NCBI GenBank assembly: GCA_963693365.1
Contig: CAVNZM010000016.1
Span: 6,448,001 to 6,512,000, forward strand
DNA from: Amoebidium appalachense
Taxonomy: Eukaryota; Ichthyosporea
DNA: 64,000 bases
Direction of reading: 5' to 3'
The position numbers and the translations under genes were made by a program. Under the pieces are notes generated by a model that saw nothing but the letters and a program-made list of their open reading frames with translations, did no database searches and was not told the origin of the DNA. Every line of letters begins with the position of its first letter. Positions within the stretch are counted from its first letter, which is position 1. Positions 1 through 47,917 of this stretch are shown here, one piece after another.

Positions 1-14310
<14,310 letters not shown>

Positions 14311-15303
14311 AATGTCCGAGAACCAGTGCCTATCTTTGTGTGTGCTAATGAACGATAAGCGTGATATTTACACGTGCTTATTCTACGTGTGTGTAAAAGT
14401 GTTAATGCATTTAATGCACCATACCGTTTGGCAATGCAGGCAAAGCATGTGAGTGGTTTTAACGCATACATGTAGTGGACAAGTATTGATCGTGCATGTG
14501 TGTGTTTAATTGGATATATATATATATGCGCTTGTGAGAATGTGGTGGGCTTCATCTCGTGCTTCAGAGTATATCTGATAGGTGCATAAGTGATTCTGCA
14601 CGAATTGTTTTTCTTTTTGGTCTACAAATTTCGTAGATATCTTAACAGAAACTTTGGAATTGACTTGTTTCTTCTGCAGTGGGCCAATTTCCTGCTCGTA
14701 TATCACTGATTTGTAATTTCCTGAGATAGTTGCTACATTTTTGCGGCGATGAATTCTAAGTTGATCATAAAGGACATGACTGTTGTAAATATATTGCTAT
14801 GCTATTTCCTGCAAACTTTCATAAATTCAAGTTATATCTACACGGTTGTTGTACGGTTATGTATTCCGTCAGCTTGTATGAGTTGATTCGGTTAATTACA
14901 TTTATCGTATTTTCACATAGAAGGGCATTTTCAGGTAGATATTCACTTGGGGTTTACGCTGTTTACTCATATTCACTTGCATATATGTAGCCATTTCAAA
15001 ACAATATTTCTGGAAGTAGAAAATGGTTGTCAAAGAGTGTTACTCCAGTTGAATTTGGACCATAGAAATGATCTATTGGCATTTGATGATTTCAGATTCA
15101 CAACTGTTCCGGTGGGATGTTAAAAAAGATAATGCAATCATAGTAAATGTTTGAATTCTTACAACTGCGTGCTATTTGGTTAAAAGTCCGCACATTTGAG
15201 CCATGGGCAAATGACGCCACAGCACACACGCATACAAACATGTAAACAAGCGTGTGTGTTCGCGGTGTGTGTGTGTGTGCGTGTGGGGGGGGGGGGGGGG
15301 GTA

Positions 15304-15343
<40 letters not shown>

Positions 15344-15577
15344 CGCGTGCACATGTGTGGGTGGGTGGGTGGGTGTACATGGCCCTGAGTGGATGTGTGC
15401 GGGTGTGTGTGCCTGTGTGTATGGTGTCTATGCACGTCTGCCAGGTAGCTAGGAGAAGGGGGGCCATGACAAAGGCCCAAGCGGATTGATGGTTCAAGAA
15501 GATAAAAAAAAATTATAAAAAGAAATTTACCTGCGGGACCGTGACCCGCGCGTGTGTGTGTGTGTGTGTGTGTGTGT

Positions 15578-15613
<36 letters not shown>

Positions 15614-16098
15614 GTAAGATATGTGCCCATATCAGCAAAATTGTGATGTATGAGTTTTATGTATTCCGAATATTTACATCCCATACCACTTATTTCGTGT
15701 GAAAAACTTTGAGTCACCCACGTGGACAACACTTCTATATGCATGCCTTACACATGTGCACTTGAGTTACACAAGTTTCTACATATATGTATACCATAAC
15801 CGGAAACCCGGAGATAACATGCATTTGCGTAAGTAAACTCTTTCTAATCGCACAGACTAACTGTGTGGTTTCTTAGCTTTCGCCAGTTGATGTTACAAAA
15901 CGTTATACAACTTGCCAAAAATAGTCACAGACACTCGTTTTGGCCTTTACCACCATCTAATATTAGCCGGTGGGATGGATCATGAAAATGCGAAAACTCG
16001 AATGAGAGAAAAAAAAAACATGTACACATGCATGCCATGATGAATAATCTGAGGGGTAGGAGGCGGCATTTCATCGTGGGGTCCGAGTATGCATGTGC

Positions 16099-16129
<31 letters not shown>

Positions 16130-16143
16130 TGCGTGTGTGTGTG

Positions 16144-16185
<42 letters not shown>

Positions 16186-16643
16186 CACAACGATATATTG
16201 GTTAGGCCTAGTGGAGCTACTAGCCCCGTTTCAAACACCTTCTAAAGGCGCTGTTCCCTAATTCTAGAAAGACAAAGGAGATCAACATTGCCATCATATG
16301 TACTGAAAGCTACTGAACCCCCCCCCCTCCCCCCCCCCCCCCCCTTCCTCCTCCCCCCCTCCCCCCCCCCCCTCCCCCCCCCCCCCCCCTCCCCCTGCGC
16401 GCAAGCAGGGGGGGCACTGGGGGCATCCACCCACCCACACATATACCCATGCCTCGTTCTCGGCCCCCCCCACCAAAAAAAACACGAACACACTGTGTAG
16501 TGTACATATAAACCAACACGTAGGTATGCATCTTACCGGAGAAAGTGGCGCCCCCCAGGGGAGGGGGGTGGGGAGAAGGGGAAAGGCGAATAAAAAGACT
16601 CCCCCCCCCCCCCCCCCCCCCCCACAAAAAAAAAAAAAAAAGA
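14311..16643. other. Intergenic spacer between convergent genes
   Basis: No exon seen. It holds the 3' flanks of the peptidase (+) and the SLC35-like gene (-), a (GT)n run at about 15,305-15,340, a G tract at 15,580-15,612, a (GC)(GT)n run at 16,097-16,182 and C tracts near 16,320-16,395. About 900 bases after the peptidase stop are unusually free of simple repeats. Confidence 0.7.
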
Positions 16644-24386
<7,743 letters not shown>

Positions 24387-27300
24387 CCTTCCACCAGATG
24401 ACCGGAATTCATGCAAGTTCAGAAACTTATGTATCTAGATGTAAGAAGCGTTTGGATACCTCAGCTTTTAAAGAAGAGTCTCAATTGTTTATGACGACAT
24501 CGCTTTTTCTCGTGCGGCAAACAGATAGAGAAAGAAGTGACAACTACCATGAACAAGGGCAAAGTGTGACAATGTGAATGTGAACAGTTAGTACTTGCGT
24601 TTTTCATACAGTGGCTCTGACGTCACACAGGGGTAAGGGTAGGTAAAGTTATCCCGTCTATCTTTGGGATAATCAGGGGGCCTCGGGATATATGATGTAT
24701 CCGGGATATTCAGGCAATTTTGGGATAGATCCATTTGATAATCAGGGGGACCCTTGATAGACGATTTTAATCGCAAGCATGTTGATAGGTGTGAGTTTTT
24801 ATGTCGCGTTTTACCTCTTTCCCTACGGGTGTCTGCTACACTAGCTGGCAATATGAACACTTTAGACTTTTTGTTGGATTCTGTTGGTCGTCACATTGAG
24901 TATTTATATGATTTTCACACAGTGTTCAGGTATCTCTGTATGCACTTGTTACTGGATAACTCGTGAAGTTTTTATTGTCTTCTCAGTATGCCGTGCATAC
25001 TTGCATATCTTTCCGTCGAATAAATCCAGTCAAAAGAAAAAAATCTATCCAGGTAGGGTGGATATATCCCATTTCAAGGGTCGGGATAGATTGGCATATC
25101 GCTGGTCCCTAGCCATGGGGTACCCATCATTTAATCATTAACGACCAATCATTTCGCATTAATAAGTCTCCAGTGATGGTGGGAGGCTATCTTAAACACT
25201 AAAATACCCCTTTGAAAGACTATTCAAAGAAGTAAATATCTTTTTTCTCTTGACGGGGATTTATTGATCAGTGGTCCAGTGGATATGAAGGCAACGTGCA
25301 GCCACAGGCTACACGACCACCAAAATAACCGACTTCGAAAGAGCCACAGTGTCACACAGCGATGAAAAAAATAAATAAAACAACAAGTGACCAAAGGACA
25401 CCAGCGGGCAAAGGTACAAGTGCACGTGTATGCGTGAAACTAGTTTGCTCCAACTAGTCACGGTCATATGCAGCGATGATGACCAGGCCACACTCCGGAT
25501 CCGCAAGAAGACATCATTACTGCTGCCCCCCAACAGGCCCCCCTCAAAACCTACCGGGGCACAGCAAGCAAGTCAGCCATTTAAAGAGCAATGCAGACGG
25601 ACCAAATCCGAGCGAGAAAACAATCCCCACGGGCCCCACGGTCCCCTAGAAAACCCACAGAAGCTGTCTCTAACTCTTTAATAAGGTGGCTTAGTTGTGG
25701 CAGGACACACAGGAAAACACAACTACAGAATGCATGCAAGCAAACCCAGTCATTGCCATACTGCTGAAGGCTGAAAACACGGCAGCCACAAGGAAAGCTC
25801 CTCGACGACCCAGTAGCTACCCCTCCACTCACGCTAGCGCAGAAGCGGTTGAAGAACTTTGAAGTTGCAGCAGCCCACCACCAATAGCTCGCGTAGAAGC
25901 GTAGACTATAGCGTGTAGAAGTCACCGTAAGTTGCAGTGGGCCACCAGATGTCGAAGAAACCACTCCTCAAGCGAGAAACTCCGCGAAAGGGAGATGTCC
26001 CCACACTCTCACAGCAGTAGGAATAGACAAGGCCGCACTACACACACACAGTGTCACGTTCCCCTGAGTGGGACCCCTTCCCACCACAAAAAGAAAAAAC
26101 GAAAGCCTTTATATACCTGCCATGGTGAAGAATTGGGAAAAAAAGTTGACGTGACAGCTAAGAGATCGAAGTAAAAACAGTAAATTTCAGAGCATATACT
26201 TGGCGCTCTGCTTGCGTTAGACTTATCGGCGAATAACAATAAATTGAATATTAATGTATCAAAATAAAGGGATTTTGAAAATTTATGTTGAAAATACTAT
26301 CAAATAGTGCATGCTATTACTTGCGTTCCAAACAATGCATTCACATGCATTTATCCTATAGCTATAGCGGGCAGCCTCCCGCCCGGCCGCGGGCCTTGAG
26401 GGCCCCGGCTCACCCTCCCGCGCCGCCGCCCCCTGCACCTGCTGCACACGCTGCCTTGATGAATCCACTCATATATTGGCTTCTAAATCATAGCATTTGT
26501 CTTATAAGGTGACAAATACACCCAACTGTACAGACATATAGTATGCATACATAGCCTCTAGCACCGGGATAGTCGATGCGGATAATCAGGCGGTCCTCGG
26601 AGAAAAATGATATATCCCCGGATAGATAGGGTCCCCAGGGATAGATGATCGGGATATTTAGGTCCAGATTTTGAGAGTATCCGGATACGGATCTTTGATA
26701 ATCAGGTCACTTTTGAGATAGATTTGGGATAGTGCGTAGGGATAATCATGGAAGTTTTTGGGATAGATTTACCTTAGCCTACACACGGGACCTGGCCGCC
26801 AGTGCCACCAGTGGGTCACCTGCGTGACCTGATAACGGGGATACCTAAGCAAACTAGGCACTGGGTAGGAAGGAATGTGCCAAAAGACTTGGTGATTGGT
26901 GGATACAGAAGCTTGTCGATCTGTTACATAACTTGAGAGTCTCTCTTTGCCTCGTAAACCCCATAACTGGGGCATAAGCTCCGCATGCAGATAGCGGCGC
27001 GGGTGTGGATCAGAGATAACACCAGAAATAGGGGTGCTCTTGGATTGAAAGAACTGTTGTTTGAGGGGTGTCGTTCCGTATTTGGGCTTCATAGCTTACT
27101 ATATATTAGAGATAGCTTATGCTTTTTTTTGACAACAAAATAAACCGGATATATGTTCATGATCATGCAATCGATGACACCAAAGCATGCACGCTGCGCG
27201 CATACACTGTCATTCATATATATGCTAATGTTCAGCCCCTGAAATGCCCAAACCTTTAAATTGAAAAACACAAAAATTTTCATTTGGGGGGGGTAAGTAC

Positions 27301-27737
27301 ACAAGCAAGTACTCCCTTCACTCGGCATGAAGTTGGCAAAGGAATCAAAACGCTGCCGCGTATATCTATCCCTTTCATACGGGCCGGTTCAGTAGTCACG
27401 GGTATACTACCGTGCAGAGACCCAAACCGTTTTAGCGACCGATTAGGTAGCTTTTTGGCCCGAAAGTCACTTTCCAAATTGGGAGCGATAACGATTTTCA
27501 TTGGACAAAAGTTTCAGATTATACTTTATAAGGCAGCTGCGCATGGATCTAAAGGTCACTTTTTGGGGCTAACAAGGGCTCAGCGTGTAAAACGGCGGGC
27601 CGGGCCGGGTCCGGGCCCGCGCCGCCAACTATATATAGTTATGTTTCTGATGTTTTGAGTGGTTTGCCTTTAAATTAGTGTACAATAGATCTATTTTCTA
27701 TTTGTCTCGGCTTTTAAACGGTTTGCACCGTGACAAG

Positions 27738-27819
<82 letters not shown>

Positions 27820-28842
27820 TGTGCGCGCGCCGTGTGTGAGACGGTGCGTGTGTGCCCAAAGTCAATCAGTTTGTGCCGGTATGAAACGGTTCTGAGTTCT
27901 GGGTACCTTGTGTGCCCGGTTTGGACGGTGGCAGGTCAAGTACATGTTATGTGCTTGTGTTTCACAGTGTTTGAGCACATGTTGGGTATACACAGGGCAA
28001 GGCCTTCTAAATAGCACACCCACAGGGTACTCTAGATCTCCATGCGGTAAAATACGTTCAATTTGTATGAATATTCCGATGAATATTCCGAAGTTGTTGT
28101 CTTTGTGCATCATTCAATGATTGGCACTTGGTAATATTGACTCGGTCTGGTACATGTCTGTTCGACATACGAATACCTTTTCCATAAATCATAACGAGCA
28201 TTTATTTGGGTAAAAACGAGCGCATGTACAGTATGTACAAAAAAAAGGTTCTATATGTCGCACTTACAATAACAGCCATCAATGTACACACAACGGTATA
28301 CGGCCACTGTATCAAGTACTATTATGATACTGACCACCTGAATTGTTAGAGTATCGTTTCTGTACACAAAGCGGTTTCTCCAGGCATATGAATGCATGTC
28401 ACAAAACACTACAATAAAGAAACCAGATTTAAAAATCATACAAGTCTGTCTGGCAAATCCACCGAGGTTATCAAACATACACCGCCTAGCATACACATTG
28501 TGTCAAGTTGTACCCTTAGCTAAAACATCAGAAGGGAGCAAACACGAGAGGTATTTACAGACTCTATACCGGCGAATTCATCATGAGAAATTAGCAGAAA
28601 GACATGATGGCGAAAAAAGATCTGCTATACAAACAATAAATAACCAAAGAGAGGGTTTTCGGGCAGCCGTCACCCAGAAGGTGCGATGGGTAAGTGGGTG
28701 GAGGGAGGGGAGAGGGGGAGGGGTATGTGTGAGTGAGTGAGTGTGTGTGTTTGGGGGGGAGGGGGGGGGGGGGGGGGAGGGGAGGGCGGAGGGGCCGGGG
28801 GTGGAGGGGGGGGGGGGGGGGGTTGTTTGAGGTGGTAACTGC
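24387..28842. other. Intergenic region, 4.5 kb, no supported gene
   Basis: Between the 5' end of the SLC35-like gene and the 3' end of the beta-helix gene, both on the minus strand. Mostly complex sequence, with two clusters of GGGATAGAT / GATAATCAGG motifs (24,640-24,770 and 26,560-26,780), a GC-rich block at 26,370-26,460, a GC hairpin at 27,590-27,632, a (TC)n-(TG)n tract at 27,743-27,830 and G tracts after 28,750. Open frames of 60-130 codons show no family resemblance that I recognise. Confidence 0.6.
27743..27830. repeat. (TC)n-(TG)n compound microsatellite
   Basis: About 30 TC units passing into TG units and GCGCGC. Confidence 0.95.
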
Positions 28843-43460
<14,618 letters not shown>

Positions 43461-44909
43461 TTATTCTAATAGAGCAAACTTCTTATCAAACTGTTTTCCC
43501 TGCAAAATAATGGAAGCTGTGCCTATAGGAATATACACTACACCAAAAATCCCCATACCCAGAGCCGCATACAAAACAAAAGTCTCCCGGGAGGAAAAGA
43601 CCCTCTCCTTCCTATCATCTTTGAACAATTTCCAATACATAAACCCCGGAACAATATAGCAGGTCAGCGCCGCCCCCGTTGCTCCAATAATCGAAAATAC
43701 TATGCCTAAATCTGTAACAAAGAGAGCAACCAAGTAGGAAAAGCTCAGATGCAGCGCGTATGACACCCAATGCGGCCATGTCTGCGATGTGTGTGTTGGC
43801 TTTGTCCACTCCTCCCTCCCCGTGATGGTAAAACACAGATTGGCTATGTGCATGATGACAATCCTCGCAGCCTGCATCAGCAATGGCATTGAAACAGTAA
43901 CAGTAAAACAGAAGCCCAAATGTGCAATCATCGCCGGCGTGGAAGACGGCCAGATCATTAAGACGTTCGAGCTAACCGTATTCCCGTAAGTGAAATACCC
44001 GAAAAGTCCAAACCCAGCACAAAGAGTAGAAACGAAGCTCCCCCACAGAGCCAAAACTGTGTCCATGTATCTGACCGACGGCTCGCGAACTTCGTTGTAA
44101 ATGTTGAATATTAGAGGGTGACAGTTAAAGGCGAAGAAAAATGTGGACAAAACCTTAAAGAAAGCAGTGGAAAGTGGACGTGTTGCTTCGGTGGGCCCCG
44201 TGCACACACCCACAATGCCTGCACATACATGGGTCTAGCGCAGCCACTGGCGGACTGGCAAAATAAATGATTGCAAGGATGCCGATGTACGCCACGCTGC
44301 CCATTGCCATTATCGACGTGAATCGAAGAGCATTGATGGTGGGAAGAAGGCATAGTGGGAAACACATGCCCCACATAACAACAGAGATCCAGAATTGGCG
44401 GGAAAGGAGAATGCTGTCGATTGAAACATCGGGGTTGATCGTTCGAACAACCACTGGGAGTACGGTCCCCGATGACCATGATGTAAGGGACGCCGGCCAG
44501 GAGTTGGTTTATAAGAACTGCAAGGTCAGCCAAAAACACGAATGCCAGACCCCCCTTTGCAGCTGCTTTTCCGAACGATGTTCTTGTTCCACCGATCCTG
44601 TGTGCGAGTTCGGAAAGAAGATGAAGCCCTGACCACGCGCCCAATGCGCCTACGATCATGATGATGCTTCCGGTTAACCAACCCACCATAGCGAACACTG
44701 CTGGAAGAGAGATCATTCCTGGTCCAACAGTAACAGAGCCTAGGTTTGCTGCACTGCAACACACGTATGCTTTTCGTATGCTGAGGTCGTTCTCGATGTC
44801 ATCTTCGAATGTTTTTTGTCGTGATGTTAGCTTGTTGACTATTCACTTCGAGAGCTAGGTTGTCAGGGGTGCTTTCAACCCCTGTAGAGCTTTTTGGCAA
44901 GTCAGACAT
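43461..44909 (-). pseudogene. SLC38/AAAP-family amino-acid transporter, intronless, three frame breaks
   Basis: ATG at 44909 (MSDLPKSSTG), stop at 43461. Four open segments in successive frames reproduce one AAAP carrier of about 481 residues: AANLGSVTVGPGMISLPAVF (helix 1), SSFRTRT-side shadow excluded; GLAFVFLADLAVLINQLLAG; FWISVVMWGMCFPLCLLPTI; FAFNCHPLIFNIYNEV, a conserved AAAP segment; and WVSYALHLSFSYLVALFVTD to a C-terminal helix ending FALLE. The frame changes fall near 44,812-44,820 (an A6 homopolymer on the coding strand), 44,454-44,470 and 44,215-44,228. Each is an excess of 3n+1 bases, and there is no other stop. A working protein would be a sodium- or proton-coupled amino-acid carrier. 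A decaying retrocopy, single-base assembly errors or unusual RNA processing are all possible. No poly(A) tail is visible downstream. The family is certain; pseudogene status is not. Confidence 0.75.
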
Positions 44910-45518
44910 GGTTATGGGTTGTAGACAAATGCCTTTTGTTTTGACATGTGGAGCTAGACTAAATTTCACAATCGTGCTGCGGCTACAAATGGGTGATTTA
45001 GGCACTTTGAAGCGACCGTATATACTTGCAGGGAGACTCCTAAGGGGTTTACGCTATTTACTCGAGGCAAAGAGGACCATTCTCAGGACTCCTAAAAGGT
45101 CCCCCCGGAAGGATGCTCATGAAAATGATATTCAGATCCGTCATCTGGGAGTTGCTTGTGGCAACGGGCGCATGACAGAGTTCCGAATTTGAATTCTGTT
45201 GGCTCAACCAATCGGAAGCCGCCCTCAGATTTGCAAATTGTAAATTTTGTGGCCCAGGGTGTGAAACGTCATGTTTATCCGAGGGAAAGAGACACAAAAG
45301 GAAGGGGAGAATGTCTAATAATGGGATTCAAGATTCAAAACCCACAGTTTTTTTTTTTTTCTTTTTTATACAAGCACAAGGCCATCTATAGGTGTAGCTT
45401 AGTAGGTTGGGGGGAAAATTTTTTAAATAAAGCAGGCAAGGCAAGGCCGGCCGCTTAATTGACCAATTTCAGATCCATAATTGATCGGCGGCCAATCGAA
45501 AGTTGGGCTTAGATCTAC

Positions 45519-45729
45519 TGTGACGTAGATATACATCGAGTCACCCCAGACACGGAAGCCCCCCAGATCAATAAACATCACGATGTAAATGGGGCTTCCG
45601 GGACCTGGCGTCCTCAGTCTTTTCCTTGTCCAAAACATATTTCTTGTCAACGAAAGCTGTGACCATCCGTCCCCCATCCGACTTTCATCCGTGTTCCAAT
45701 TCATATTCCCATCACATTTCGATGTCGCA
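45519..45729 (+). repeat. Left LTR of the TRIM element
   Basis: TG...CA ended, 211 bp. It holds AATAAA at 45570-45575 inside the loop of a 10-bp perfect stem (CGGAAGCCCC 45553-45562 with GGGGCTTCCG 45591-45600). Confidence 0.85.
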
Positions 45730-45744
45730 TGGTAGCAGAAAAGG
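45730..45744 (+). other. Putative primer-binding site of the TRIM element
   Basis: TGGTAGCAGAAAAGG directly follows the left LTR without spacer. TGGTAGCAGA is complementary to the 3' end of many initiator tRNA-Met molecules; the following bases diverge. Confidence 0.6.
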
Positions 45745-46592
45745 AAGGTCTCCCTCGGGAGTATCTTAACCAGGTAAACACGCTTCCACACGCGCGCTCT
45801 GCTAGCATGCTACGATAGCTCATTTTTACGGACGGATGGTCGCAGCAGTCCACGGATAACTACGGATACACGAGGATGCATTTGCTTACTTATTCGGACG
45901 TCGCCCCGCAATGAGGCCATTTTTTTGCAACAGCCATATCATTTTTCATATTGTAGCACACACAACTCGGTTTTCGCACCAGCCCATTTCTCATGAGCGC
46001 ATCATCTTTTCCCATTTTCCACACACGACCACAGTGATCGGCAAGTTTTGGTCCTGATACTTTGTGCGTATAAGCAAAGCACGAGAAACGCCACCCCCGT
46101 GTGCTGCTAATCCCGCATAGTAATGGGTGCCGGCCAGACACTAAGCCCAGCACACGTTTGCCGGAGGGTGTGAGTCTCGGACTTTGCTTGTGCCCACATG
46201 GTGGTTAAGATCACTACCTGACGATCACTAGAAACGTGTGTTTTCCTTCAGTCTGAACAGCCGTCGTTTGCGCAAACTACGTCAATTTACCCAATCACGA
46301 TATATTTCAACATGTACATCCGGAAGATCTATGTCTGCTTCTCGCTCTTGCTCGCCTCTGCTTACATGTTTTGCTTTATGTTTTGTACCCACGTGAGGTC
46401 ATCCTCAGAGGCACTGCAGCCCGCCCACGTGTGGTTAGGGGATGGTTTGGAGGTTTGCCTGTCCCTGACATATACACTGTGACGCCCCCCCCCCACCCCT
46501 AGTATGCATCCACATGCTTATATGTTTGCACCCACGTACTAGCCCTATCCATGTGTGAGGACACACACTATCCTTCTCTTGTGCGCTTAGCA

Positions 46593-46803
46593 TGTGACGT
46601 AGATATACATCGAGTCACCCCAGACACGGAAGCCCCCCAGATCAATAAACATCACGATGTAAATGGGGCTTCCGGGACCTGGCGTCCTCAGTCTTTTCCT
46701 TGTCCAAAACATATTTCTTGTCAACGAAAGCTGTGACCATCCGTCTCCCATCCAACTTTCATCCGTGTTCAAATTCATATTCCCATCACATTTCGATGTC
46801 GCA
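46593..46803 (+). repeat. Right LTR of the TRIM element
   Basis: 211 bp with three substitutions relative to the left LTR, implying a recent insertion. AATAAA at 46644-46649. Confidence 0.85.
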
Positions 46804-47297
46804 CTACTATGTAGGTCATAGTCCAAAGTCATTTAAAGTACATAAAGTCCAAAAATACAATAGAAAACAGGCTTTGCGTGTAAAATTAAAAAGTTGATAG
46901 AGGAAAAAAAGCGTTAAGTTGATATAAGCAACATATGGTGTTTGACCCCTCCTTCATGGTCAAAACAGGCTAAGACCACGATCACAGCGGCCCAGAGGCA
47001 TATTCGGGTGAGCCCAGGTCGCTACCGGCCTGGGCCCAAATCCACGCGGTTCTTGCCTGTTTTGACAGTGAAGGCGGCCTCGAACACCTGTAGTTACTTA
47101 TATCAACTTTGCGCGTTTTTATATTTACCAACTTTTTACTTAGAGCACCAGACCCTCTTTTTTTAAGTACATAAAATCGGTCGTAACTTGACTTTCAACA
47201 GTTCGATCAAAGTATTTTTATTTGGCCCAGATTCTAAGCCCAACTTTTTGACCCAATTAGATCTGAGATTGGTCAATTGACGATTCTGAACACCGCG

Positions 47298-47348
47298 TTC
47301 AAGCCCACGGCCATCTAGTGGTGTTTCTAGATGGCCGTGGTTCAAGCC
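47298..47348. repeat. 35-bp palindromic insert flanked by 8-bp direct repeats
   Basis: Arms CCACGGCCATCTAG (47305-47318) and CTAGATGGCCGTGG (47327-47340) are perfect inverted copies around an 8-base loop. TTCAAGCC occurs immediately before (47298-47305) and after (47341-47348), like a target-site duplication. Confidence 0.7.
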
Positions 47349-47382
47349 CTGTATTGAAATAGCTTTATTTGGGTATAGCACT

Positions 47383-47917
47383 TTGATTGGCTTAGAAAGC
47401 ACCCAACGGAATGTTGCACGTGTCTCCCCTGTGAAAAACGGATACCCTACAGTACGGCTGGCGCTGCTGCTGTACCTGATTGAAAGAAAAGATTTGATAA
47501 TTAATCATGAAGATGCATATATTTTGGAGAAGGCCGATTGTCTAACCCACGGCAGTCGCAACATCGACCACGTTGCAAAATCTTAATCATGAAGATGCAT
47601 ATATTTTGGAGAAGGCCGATTGTCTAACCCACGGCAGTCGCAACATCGACCACGTTGCAAAATCGTTTCAGGAGATCTGGGCGGAAGATGATCTGTTGAA
47701 CCAAGCGCTAGCGTGGGAACGAGGCCCGTCGCTCCTACCTCTGTACCAGTGTAAAAAGGGCACCAATGAAGAGCAAATATATGAATACGGTTACCTAACC
47801 GTGTGCCAAAAAAGTTACACAGTCATCCGAGGCTACATTATAATATTCGCTGGGCCAATCCTTGCCCATTTTCAGTTGAAATGCTTCATTGTTCTCATCA
47901 TCATCTTGCGAGTGTAG
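47383..47917 (+). pseudogene. Unidentified broken reading frame with an 82-bp tandem duplication
   Basis: The 82 bases 47501-47582 are repeated exactly at 47583-47664. Because 82 is not a multiple of three, the upstream frame (…NGYPTVRLALLLYLIE…) stops just after the first copy, while the frame in the second copy continues (…SFQEIWAEDDLLNQALAWE…). The two halves belong to one frame if the duplication is recent. No in-frame ATG starts either half. I recognise no family. It could be an exon or transposon remnant, or chance. Confidence 0.4.

Larger units (their letters stand above)
45519..46803 (+). mobile_element. TRIM-type non-autonomous LTR retrotransposon
   Basis: Two direct 211-bp repeats (45519-45729 and 46593-46803) differ at only three positions. 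Each begins TG and ends CA. The pair is flanked by CTAC on both sides (45515-45518 and 46804-46807), a 4-bp target duplication. Immediately inside the left repeat is TGGTAGCAGAAAAGG, whose first ten bases match the complement of a typical initiator tRNA-Met 3' end, a plausible primer-binding site. The 863-bp interior has no reverse transcriptase or integrase. No clear polypurine tract precedes the right LTR. This is the structure of a terminal-repeat retrotransposon in miniature, dependent on an autonomous partner. Confidence 0.82.

Noticed and set aside
25309-25964. Minus-strand frames of 75-127 codons in the 25 kb spacer
   Set aside because: No domain, no splice context and no repeat relation that I can see; treated as chance frames.
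26283-26468. GC-rich frame on the minus strand (RQRVQQVQGAAAREGEPGP)
   Set aside because: Composition-driven open frame in a GC-rich patch, with no splice context or recognisable domain.
45423-45791. Minus-strand frame conserved in both 211-bp repeats (SQLSLTRNMFWTRKRL...) as a duplicated exon
   Set aside because: The repeats have TG...CA ends, a flanking 4-bp duplication and a primer-binding site, and the few differences are amino-acid-changing. An LTR pair explains them better.
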